A stretch of DNA of 64,000 nucleotides from Mesorhizobium sp. NFR06 (GTDB taxonomy: Bacteria > Pseudomonadota > Alphaproteobacteria > Rhizobiales > Rhizobiaceae): assembly GCF_900115245.1 (NCBI RefSeq), contig NZ_FOVT01000010.1, forward strand, positions 159,476 to 223,475, written 5' to 3'. The translations under genes were made by a program, and so were the position numbers. Positions within the stretch are counted from its first letter, which is position 1. Every line of letters starts with the position of its first letter. The notes beneath the pieces were generated by a model. The model did not search any database and was not told the DNA's origin. It worked only from the letters and a program-made list of their open reading frames with translations. Below are positions 8,743 to 15,483 of the stretch, piece by piece.

Positions 8743-8753
8743 TGCGGGGCTCG

Positions 8754-9119
8754 CTACGCGGGTATGTAGTCGGCCATCTCCCAGATCGGCCGCACCTCGA
8801 CCGTGCCCGTGCTTGCCGCCGGGCAGCGCGCCGCCCATTCGATGGCGGCGTCGATGTCGGCCACCTCGATCATGTAGAAGCCTGCCAATTGCTCCTTGGT
8901 ATCGGCATAGGGACCATCGAGCACATTGGTCTTGCCGCCGGCCAACCGCACCGAGGTGCTCGCCTGGGTCGGGCGCAGCCTGTCGCCGGCTAGCCACGCG
9001 CCGGATTTGTGCAGTGCCTCGGTATAGGCGCCATAGGCCGCGAGCACCTGCTGGGTCTGCTCTTTTGGCGCATTCGCCATCGCGGCTTCGTCATTGTAGA
9101 TCAAAAGCATGTATCGCAT
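8754..9119 (-). CDS. YCII-related (YciI-like) protein
   Basis: A 121-residue protein that begins MRYMLLIYNDEAAMA and has the dimeric alpha+beta barrel pattern of the YCII family (LVTGDRLRP-like LAGDRLRPTQASTSVRLAGGKTNVLDGPYADTKEQLAGFYMIEV). It ends EVRPIWEMADYIPA. YCII proteins of this 'PhnB/DGPF' type are typically the first gene in a two-gene unit with the DUF6596 sigma factor, exactly as here. An enzymatic role is unproven. The ATG at 9119 fits the family start. Confidence 0.9.
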   Translation of the reverse strand: MRYMLLIYNDEAAMANAPKEQTQQVLAAYGAYTEALHKSGAWLAGDRLRPTQASTSVRLAGGKTNVLDGPYADTKEQLAGFYMIEVADIDAAIEWAARCPAASTGTVEVRPIWEMADYIPA

Positions 9120-9367
9120 GGTCTTCTCCCGTTTCTTTGAAGGCCGCGTCGTCGCGTGCCGACCTATGTCGTGTGGGCTCGGGCGATTTCGACAGGCGCC
9201 TTGAAAATCTTTCTTCCCCAAAGCAATCGAGCGCAAGCCAGCGCCTTTCGCCGCCACTCAACTGTTCGTCTAATTGCGGGTTGGCATTTGGCTTCTCCCG
9301 TCTAAACTCACGAACGTCGCGCCGGGGAGGCGGCGCAGCGCGACCGTTTCAGGAGGAGGAAAACCAT

Positions 9368-10327
9368 ATGCTCGATTTCAGGACGAAATTTGTTGCTGCC
9401 GGCGCCTTGGCGTTGTCGCTTGGTCTCGGCGCCATGTCGGCCGGGGCGCAGGAATTCATCAATGTGCTGACCGGAGGCACGTCGGGTGTCTACTATCCGC
9501 TCGGCGTGGCTTTGTCCGAGATTTACGGCAAGGGCATCGAAGGTGCCCGCACCCAGGTCCAGGCGACCAAGGCTTCCGTCGAGAACCTCAACCTGTTGCA
9601 GCAAGGCAAGGGCGAGATCGCCTTTGCGCTCGGCGACTCTGTCAAGATGGCCGCCGAAGGCAACACGGAGGCCGGCTTTCCAGGCAAGCTCGACAAATTG
9701 CGCGGCATCGCCGCGATCTATCCCAACTACATCCAGATCGTCGCCAGCCAGGAATCCGGCATCAAGACGCTCGCCGACCTCAAGGGCAAGAGCCTGTCGG
9801 TCGGCGCGCCGGCCTCGGGCACCGAGCTCAACGCGCGCGCCATCTTCGCCTCCGCCGGTCTCAAATACGAGGATCTCGGGCGGGTCGAATATCTGCCCTT
9901 CGCCGAGTCGGTCGAGCTGATCAAGAACCGGCAGCTCGATGCCACCTTGCAGTCGGCCGGCCTCGGCGTCGCCTCCATCCGCGACCTCGCGACCTCGGTT
10001 CCCATCAACGTCGTCGCCGTGCCGGCCGGGGACGTCGCCAAGATCGGCGCGCCCTATCTTTCCGTAGTTATCCCGAAAGGCACCTATGAGGGCCAGACGG
10101 AAGATGTGGCGACCGCCGCCGTCGGCAATTTCCTGATTACCCGCGCCGACGTCTCCGACGACACCGCCTATCAGATGACCAAGCTGCTGTTCGAGCATCT
10201 CGACCAGCTGGCCGCCGCCCATGCCGCCGCCAAGGCGATCGATCCGGCCAAGGCGCTGGACGGCATGCCGGTGCCACTGCATCCCGGCGCGGAGAAATAC
10301 TACAAGGAAAAGGGGCTGCTGAAGTAA
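9368..10327 (+). CDS. TAXI family TRAP transporter solute-binding protein
   Basis: The periplasmic binding subunit of a TRAP transporter. After a signal peptide (residues 1-27, ending LGAMSAGAQ) it reads FINVLTGGTSGVYYPLGVALSEIY. The T-G-(G/T)-x-(G/T)-G-x-Y-Y-P-x-G stretch names the TAXI family. SVGAPASGTELNARAIF near residue 145 is the second family motif. Total 319 residues, the usual size. AGGAGGAGG precedes the ATG. The ligand is unknown; TAXI systems take up dicarboxylates or amino acids. It is followed after repeat A3 by its fused permease. Confidence 0.93.
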   Translation: MLDFRTKFVAAGALALSLGLGAMSAGAQEFINVLTGGTSGVYYPLGVALSEIYGKGIEGARTQVQATKASVENLNLLQQGKGEIAFALGDSVKMAAEGNTEAGFPGKLDKLRGIAAIYPNYIQIVASQESGIKTLADLKGKSLSVGAPASGTELNARAIFASAGLKYEDLGRVEYLPFAESVELIKNRQLDATLQSAGLGVASIRDLATSVPINVVAVPAGDVAKIGAPYLSVVIPKGTYEGQTEDVATAAVGNFLITRADVSDDTAYQMTKLLFEHLDQLAAAHAAAKAIDPAKALDGMPVPLHPGAEKYYKEKGLLK

Positions 10328-10362
10328 AAAGAGTGGCGCGACTAGCTGAGATGTCTTCGTCA

Positions 10363-10524
10363 GGCACCCCCCTCTGGCCTGCCGGCCTTCTCCCCCTCAA
10401 GGGGGGAGATCAGCAGCTTGGGCGCCGGCATTTCATCTGCGGCGTTGGCGATTTGCGAAAGCCGCGACGACAGCCAATCTCCCCCCTTGAGGGGGAGATG
10501 CCCGGCAGGGCAGAGGGGGGCGCC
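10363..10524. repeat. Family A repeat element A3
   Basis: Left arm GCACCCCCCTCTGGCCTGCC and right arm GGCAGGGCAGAGGGGGGCGCC are inverted around a ~70-nt spacer holding GCGTTGGCGATTTGCGAAAG. CCCCCTCAAGGGGGG-type inner hairpins lie in both arms. It sits inside the TRAP operon, between the binding protein and the permease, so it is probably transcribed and may tune the ratio of the two products. Confidence 0.8.
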
Positions 10525-10559
10525 TCGCACCACAATTCGCTCGCTTTGGAGTGCGTCGG

Positions 10560-12689
10560 ATGAGCGAAGCCACGTCAGGAACGACAACCGACGGCAATCC
10601 GGCCACCTATCATCTCCCTGTCGCCGAAGAACAAGTCGAAGGCCTGCCGCCCGGTTTCGGCGACGGCCTCGCCGGCAAGGCGGCTTTCCTGATCGCCGTC
10701 GCCTTCTCCGTCTTCCAGATCTACATCGCCGCCTATGGCAGCCTGCCCAGCCAGGTGGTGCGCGCCATGCATGTCGGCTTCCTGCTGCTGCTCGGTTTCG
10801 GCCTGATCGCCAATCTGCGCGCCACCGGTTTGGCCGCGAAGGCTGCATTCTGGACACTCGGCGTGCTGGGCTTCGGCACCGGCCTCTACAACTGGGTCTT
10901 CTATGCCGATCTCATCCGCCGCTCCGGCTTCCTCACCACGCCGGACCTGATCGTCGGCGCGTTGCTCGTGGTGCTCGTCTTCGAAGCCGCGCGGCGGCTG
11001 ATGGGCCTGCCGCTGGCGGTCATCGCCTTCCTCTTCCTCGCCTATTGCTTCGTCGGCAATCACCTGCCGCCGCCCTTCATCCATCGCGGCTATGATTTCG
11101 CCCAGCTGGTCGACACCTTCGCCTACGGCACCGAAGGCATATACGGCACGCCGGTCTATGTTTCGGCAGCCTACATCTTCATCTTCGTCGTCTTCGCCGC
11201 CTTCCTCGAACGCGCCGGCATGATCGCGCTGTTCAACGATTTCGCGCTCGGCCTCGTCGGCTCATGGCGCGGCGGCCCGGCCCAGGTCTGCGTGCTGTCC
11301 TCCGCGCTGATGGGCACGATCTCCGGTTCGGGCGTGGCCAATGTCGTCGCCAGCGGCCAGTTCACCATCCCGCTGATGAAGCGCTTCGGTTTCCGCTCCG
11401 CCTTTGCCGGCGCGGTCGAGGCGACCTCCTCGATGGGCGGCCAGATCATGCCGCCGGTTATGGGAGCCGTCGCCTTCATCATGGCCGAGACGCTGAACAT
11501 CCCTTACGCCGAGGTGGTCAAGGCGGCGATCATTCCGGCGCTGCTCTATTTCGGCGCCTGCTTCTGGCAGGTGCATCTCGAGGCCGGCAAGGCCGGCCTG
11601 CACGGCATGGCCAAGGCGGAACTGCCCGATCCCTGGGAAGCGGTGCGGAAGCACTGGCCGCTGGTGCTGCCGCTCGCCGTGCTGGTCTACCTGCTGTTTG
11701 CCGGCTACACGCCGATCTTCGCCGGCACGATGGGCCTTGCGCTGACCATCGTGCTTATCCTCGGCACGCCGCTGGCGGCCTTGATCGGACCGCTCGCCTT
11801 CCGCGTCGTCTTCTGGCTGGCGCTCGGTCTCGCCGCGGCATCCTTCATGCGCTTCGGCGTCAACGTGCTTAGCCTCGTCATCGCGGCGCTCGTCGTCGCT
11901 TGCCTCGCCTTCAAGGGCGGGCGCGAGACGCTGCGCATTTGCGTCGACTCGCTCGCCGAAGGGGCAAAGAACGCCCTGCCGGTCGGCATCGCCTGCGCCA
12001 TCGTCGGCATCGTCATCGGCACGCTGACGCTCACCGGCATCGCCTCCACCTTCATCGGCTGGATCATCTCCATCGGCGAGAACAACCTGTTCCTGTCGCT
12101 AGTATTGACCATGCTCACCTGCCTTGTGCTCGGTATGGGCATTCCGACCATCCCGAACTACATCATCACCTCCTCGCTTGCCGGCCCGGCGCTGCTGTCG
12201 CTCGGCGTGCCGCTGGTCGTCAGCCACATGTTCGTCTTCTATTTCGGCATCATGGCCGACCTCACCCCGCCGGTGGCGCTCGCCGCCTTCGCCGCGGCGC
12301 CCATGGCGAAGGAAAGCGGCCTCAAGATCGGCATCCAGGCCACCAAGCTCGCCATCGCCGGCTTCGTCGTGCCTTTCATGGCCGTCTATACGCCGGCCTT
12401 GATGCTGCAGGACGCGGGTCCCGTCGCCGCTTCGTTCGGCTATCCCGTCGAGGTCGCCTATATCGTCGTCAAGGCCTGCATGGGCATCGTGCTTTGGGGC
12501 GCCGCCGCGGTCGGCTTCCTCGCCCGCCGCATGGCCTGGTGGGAGCGTTTCGTCGCCTTTTGCGCCGGCCTGCTGCTGGTGGCCGCATTGCCGCTCACCG
12601 ACGAGACCGGCTGGGCGCTGGCGCTGGCGTGGATCGGTTGGCACTGCTGGCGGGCCCGCCGGCTATCCGCGACCGGCGCCGCCCGATGA
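10560..12689 (+). CDS. TRAP transporter fused permease subunit (4TM-12TM)
   Basis: A 709-residue inner-membrane protein in which the small DctQ-like part (residues ~30-160) is fused to the large DctM-like part. Family stretches include ALMGTISGSGVANVVASGQFTIPLMKRFGF, EATSSMGGQIMPPVMGAVAFIMAE and LGMGIPTIPNYIITSSLAGPALL. The segment VFYFGIMADLTPPVALAAFAAAPMAK is the typical DctM end motif. GGAG at 10548-10551 favours the ATG at 10560 over a GTG at 10551. The stop overlaps the start of the DUF1850 gene, so the two are coupled. Confidence 0.94.
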   Translation: MSEATSGTTTDGNPATYHLPVAEEQVEGLPPGFGDGLAGKAAFLIAVAFSVFQIYIAAYGSLPSQVVRAMHVGFLLLLGFGLIANLRATGLAAKAAFWTLGVLGFGTGLYNWVFYADLIRRSGFLTTPDLIVGALLVVLVFEAARRLMGLPLAVIAFLFLAYCFVGNHLPPPFIHRGYDFAQLVDTFAYGTEGIYGTPVYVSAAYIFIFVVFAAFLERAGMIALFNDFALGLVGSWRGGPAQVCVLSSALMGTISGSGVANVVASGQFTIPLMKRFGFRSAFAGAVEATSSMGGQIMPPVMGAVAFIMAETLNIPYAEVVKAAIIPALLYFGACFWQVHLEAGKAGLHGMAKAELPDPWEAVRKHWPLVLPLAVLVYLLFAGYTPIFAGTMGLALTIVLILGTPLAALIGPLAFRVVFWLALGLAAASFMRFGVNVLSLVIAALVVACLAFKGGRETLRICVDSLAEGAKNALPVGIACAIVGIVIGTLTLTGIASTFIGWIISIGENNLFLSLVLTMLTCLVLGMGIPTIPNYIITSSLAGPALLSLGVPLVVSHMFVFYFGIMADLTPPVALAAFAAAPMAKESGLKIGIQATKLAIAGFVVPFMAVYTPALMLQDAGPVAASFGYPVEVAYIVVKACMGIVLWGAAAVGFLARRMAWWERFVAFCAGLLLVAALPLTDETGWALALAWIGWHCWRARRLSATGAAR

Positions 12690-13063
12690 GCCTGTGCATC
12701 CTCGCCGCCGGCAAGACGGTGACGCTCGCCGCCGCCGCCTTCACGCTGTCCTGGACGCATTCGGTGGAGCGGACACGCTGGCAGGAGGATTGGAAAGTGT
12801 CGCCTGCCGGGCTGCAGGTCGTCGAAGCACGGGTCAAGGGCTCCGGTGCCGGCATGGAGCCGCCGGAGGGCTCGACGCTGCGGAGCGGCTGGTGGACCTA
12901 TGTGCCGCGGATCGCAGCCCAGCCGCGTCTGGTGCTGGCGGCGTCCGGCGCCACCCGGGAAGGCTGGACGCTGTGCACGGCCGCGGGCTGCCGGGAACTG
13001 GGCGAGGTGGCCGGCGAACCCACCGTGCTCGAACCATGCGCCAGCTCCAGCCAGTCGCGGTAG
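12686..13063 (+). CDS. DUF1850 domain protein, TAXI-TRAP partner
   Basis: A 125-residue protein whose ATG overlaps the permease stop as ATGA. It has the DUF1850 core FTLSWTHSVERTRWQEDWKV near residues 19-38 (W-x-H-S-V-E), then EARVKGSGAGMEPPEG, and GWWTYVP. DUF1850 genes are regularly found beside TAXI-type TRAP permeases and are thought to help that transporter, but the mechanism is not known. The N-terminal ~20 residues are hydrophobic enough for export. This gene is easy to miss because it shares a frame with a long spurious reading frame. Confidence 0.85.
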   Translation: MSLCILAAGKTVTLAAAAFTLSWTHSVERTRWQEDWKVSPAGLQVVEARVKGSGAGMEPPEGSTLRSGWWTYVPRIAAQPRLVLAASGATREGWTLCTAAGCRELGEVAGEPTVLEPCASSSQSR

Positions 13064-13447
13064 CGCATGATCGGAAGCGGCCGTCCTCGACGGTTTCGGA
13101 GGCGTTCGAGCGCGGGCACGTCGAGCTTCCTGAGGATGAACTGGACGAACCTGAGCGGAACACGCAGACGCCGTCGAAGACGATCAGCGGCTGGCGGGCG
13201 TCATGGCTGGCGCGGGAGAGCGGGACGTTTCGGTTCGGGCAGGCCGGTCATGGCGGCCCCGGCTGCTTGTGCCCCCGGGCAACAAGCCAGGGGAGACACT
13301 AAGCCAGCCGGCGGCGGCATTAGAGTCGCGGCGTTGTCGCACGCCAGTTGGCGGCAAGCGCAAGGCGCTCGGCGCGGTAGGTCGTGGCGCGCTGGTCGGC
13401 GGCCGGCCTGCAAATGCGGCTGTGGTGATCTCGTTCGCGGGTCATGG
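13064..13447. other. Gap with no recognisable gene
   Basis: All frames here that stay open have biased, low-complexity composition. The plus-strand frame with ERGHVELPEDELDEPERN looks the most protein-like but lacks its own start. It may hold the relic of a gene or just noncoding sequence. Confidence 0.4.
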
Positions 13448-13594
13448 TCAGTTCGCGCCGACGCCGAGCGAGTTGCCGCGGCGCGCGCAGGCCGGACCCG
13501 GGCCGCGCATGTAATAACGCTCCGGCCGATAGGTCGGCGCGACGAATTCGCGAATGGCGGCGGCATAGCCGGCGATGTGGTTCCAGAAGTTCAT
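13448..13594 (-). CDS. Small hypothetical protein (48 aa)
   Basis: The minus strand from an ATG at 13594 gives 48 residues starting MNFWNHIAGYAAAIREFVAP and containing YRPERYYMRGPGPACARRG. The opening is amphipathic and ordinary-looking, with aromatic and proline residues unlike a random high-GC frame. An AGG lies close to the start. It has no known motif and the neighbours give no hint. Treat it as possible rather than proven. Confidence 0.35.
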   Translation of the reverse strand: MNFWNHIAGYAAAIREFVAPTYRPERYYMRGPGPACARRGNSLGVGAN

Positions 13595-13876
13595 TTTACC
13601 TGTCCCTGTCCCGTTTTCGGATGTCCCTTCCGAATTGTCCGGGAGCATAGCGTCGAGGCGTGAATAGTCGGTGAACGGGATGTTAATTTCTGGTCCGAAA
13701 CGCGTTGCTTCGTGGCCGGAATGCGGCTGATTCGCGGTCTTTCCAGGCCTTTTGTCGCGTTTGCGCGCCGTGTGACTTTTGCATCACATATGTTTCGTTC
13801 CGATGTCGCTTCGACGCGCTTCTGTTTCCACGTTCGGCCGCCCCTGGAAATTTCCTTTCGCGCGCCCATTCCGGCA

Positions 13877-13901
13877 GGAACCCGTCACAGGGGACGACGT
13901 T
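13877..13901 (+). promoter_or_regulatory. EcfG-type general stress promoter of the DUF892 gene
   Basis: GGAAC (13877-13881), 16 nt, then CGTT (13898-13901) is an exact match to the alphaproteobacterial sigma-EcfG consensus GGAAC-N16/17-CGTT. It lies about 90 nt before the ferritin-like gene. DUF892/YciF proteins are stress-induced elsewhere, which supports the reading. Confidence 0.6.
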
Positions 13902-13990
13902 GACCAGACAAGGCCGGGTGCCCGGCCATGTTGACGGCTGTCCCGCCGCGCAACTCCCCAACAACCACGAAACATGGAAAGGCAACCGCC

Positions 13991-14497
13991 ATGGGCTTCT
14001 TTTCGAAGGACATCAAGACGCTGGACGATCTCTTCATCCACACGCTGCGCGACATCTACTATGCCGAAAAACAGATCGAGAAATCGCTGCCGAAAATGAT
14101 CGACAAGGCGACCGACGCGCAATTGAAAGCCGGCTTCGAGAAGCATCTTATGCAGACCAAAGGTCACATCGAACGGGTCGAGCAGGTGTTCGAATTGCAT
14201 GGCGTCAAGGCCAAGACCGTGAACTGCCCCGCGATCGACGGCATCCTCGAGGAGGCCGACGAGGTGAGCGGCGATGTCGACGACAAGGAAGTCCTCGACG
14301 CCGCGCTGATCGCCTCGGCGCAGGCGGTCGAGCACTATGAGATAACGCGTTACGGCACGCTGATCGCCTGGGCAAAGCAGCTTGGCCGCAGCGACTGCGC
14401 CAACGTGCTGGCCAAGAACCTCAAGGAGGAAGAGGCGACAGACCGCAAGCTTACCGAGATCGCCGAAAGCAAGGTCAACCTGCAGGCCGCCGAGTAA
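13991..14497 (+). CDS. Ferritin-like DUF892 (YciE/YciF) family protein
   Basis: A 168-residue, mostly helical protein. It starts MGFFSKDIKTLDDLFIHTLRDIYYAEKQIEKSLPKM, the DUF892 N-terminus, and has the second-helix pattern LKAGFEKHLMQTKGHIERVEQVF. Later come ALIASAQAVEHYEITRYGTLIAWA and LKEEEATDRKLTEIAE. Glu/His positions (E-x-x-x-H, E-H-Y-E) suit a ferritin-like four-helix bundle with a metal centre. The role is probably stress protection; no reaction is proven. The chosen start agrees with the family. An EcfG-type promoter lies upstream. Confidence 0.9.
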   Translation: MGFFSKDIKTLDDLFIHTLRDIYYAEKQIEKSLPKMIDKATDAQLKAGFEKHLMQTKGHIERVEQVFELHGVKAKTVNCPAIDGILEEADEVSGDVDDKEVLDAALIASAQAVEHYEITRYGTLIAWAKQLGRSDCANVLAKNLKEEEATDRKLTEIAESKVNLQAAE

Positions 14498-14546
14498 ACC
14501 TGCGCGGCTGGAGGCCAGCACCTTGGACGCTGGCCTCCATGCCCCT

Positions 14547-14572
14547 GGAACCGAAGCGGCGCCTTGGCCGTT
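14547..14572 (+). promoter_or_regulatory. EcfG-type general stress promoter of ku-ligD
   Basis: GGAAC (14547-14551), 17 nt, then CGTT (14569-14572), 34 nt before the ku start. It matches GGAAC-N16/17-CGTT. Together with the promoter at 13877 it suggests that the DUF892 gene and the end-joining genes respond to the same general stress regulator. Confidence 0.55.
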
Positions 14573-14605
14573 CCGGTTTGTCGCGCATGCTGGAAGGAGT
14601 TCGTC

Positions 14606-15469
14606 ATGGCGCCGCGTCCCGCCTGGAGCGGTTATCTCAAGCTTTCACTGGTCACCTGCGCCATCGAACTGAGCAACGTCGTCACCCACGCCGAAAAGGT
14701 CTCGTTCCACGTCCTCAACCGCAAGACGGGCAACAGGGTCCGGCGCGTCTATGTCGACCAGAAGAGCGCCAAGCCGCTGGACGAGGACGAGGAAGTCAGG
14801 GGTTACGAGGTCGGCAAGGACGAATTCGTCCGCATCGAGGACGAGGATATCGAAGCGGTCCAGATCGAATCCTCGCACACGCTCAATCTCGACGGCTTCG
14901 TCGACAAGACCTCGATAGACCAGGTCTATCTCGACACGCCCTATTATGTCTCGCCGGCCGACAAGGTGTCGGAGGAAGCCTTCGCCGTCATCCGCGATGC
15001 TCTGGCCGAGAAGAAAATGGCAGGCCTTGCCCGCATCGTGCTTTACCAGCGGGAGCGGCCGGCGATGATCGAGCCGTTCGGCAAAGGCATGATGCTGACG
15101 ACGCTGCGCTACGGCGACACGGTGCGCGAGGCGTCCGGCATCTTCGCCGATATCCAGACCACCAAGCTTGACGGCGAAATGGTCGAGATGGCCGAGCGTA
15201 TCATCGACAGGAAGAAGGCGAAATTCGATCCCGGCAAGTTCAGGGACCGCAATGAGGAATCGTTGCTCGAGCTGGTCCGCGCCAAGAAGGCCGGCAGGAA
15301 GGCGCCCAAGGCCAAGGCGCAGCCCAAGCCGTCCAATGTGGTCAATCTCTTCGATGCGCTGAAGAAGAGCCTCAATGCCGAAGGCGGCGCAAGAACCGGC
15401 CGGGCCGCGTCGAAAACGCCGGCCGGGAAAAGCAAGGCCAAGCCCGCATCCAGGCGCAAATCCGCGTAG
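14606..15469 (+). CDS. ku: Ku protein, non-homologous end joining
   Basis: Bacterial Ku forms a homodimeric ring that holds broken DNA ends and recruits LigD. The 287-residue product has the Ku core from RPAWSGYLKLSLVTCAIELSN through VSFHVLNRKTGNRVRRVYVDQ, YYVSPADKVSEEAFAVIRDAL and PFGKGMMLTTLRYGDTVRE. The lysine-rich tail (KAGRKAPKAKAQPK and KSKAKPASRRKSA) is typical and helps DNA binding. AAGGAG stands 7 nt before the ATG. ligD follows after 14 nt, so the two are co-transcribed. Confidence 0.95.
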   Translation: MAPRPAWSGYLKLSLVTCAIELSNVVTHAEKVSFHVLNRKTGNRVRRVYVDQKSAKPLDEDEEVRGYEVGKDEFVRIEDEDIEAVQIESSHTLNLDGFVDKTSIDQVYLDTPYYVSPADKVSEEAFAVIRDALAEKKMAGLARIVLYQRERPAMIEPFGKGMMLTTLRYGDTVREASGIFADIQTTKLDGEMVEMAERIIDRKKAKFDPGKFRDRNEESLLELVRAKKAGRKAPKAKAQPKPSNVVNLFDALKKSLNAEGGARTGRAASKTPAGKSKAKPASRRKSA

Positions 15470-15483
15470 AGGAGAACCGCGTC

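Noticed and set aside
13201..13566. 121-codon minus-strand frame in the gap behind the DUF1850 gene
   Set aside because: Composition dominated by Arg/Ala/Pro, no ribosome site, no motif; it conflicts with the more protein-like 48-codon frame ending at 13448.
14021..14480. Long minus-strand frame opposite the DUF892 gene
   Set aside because: Shadow of a well-supported gene with its own promoter.
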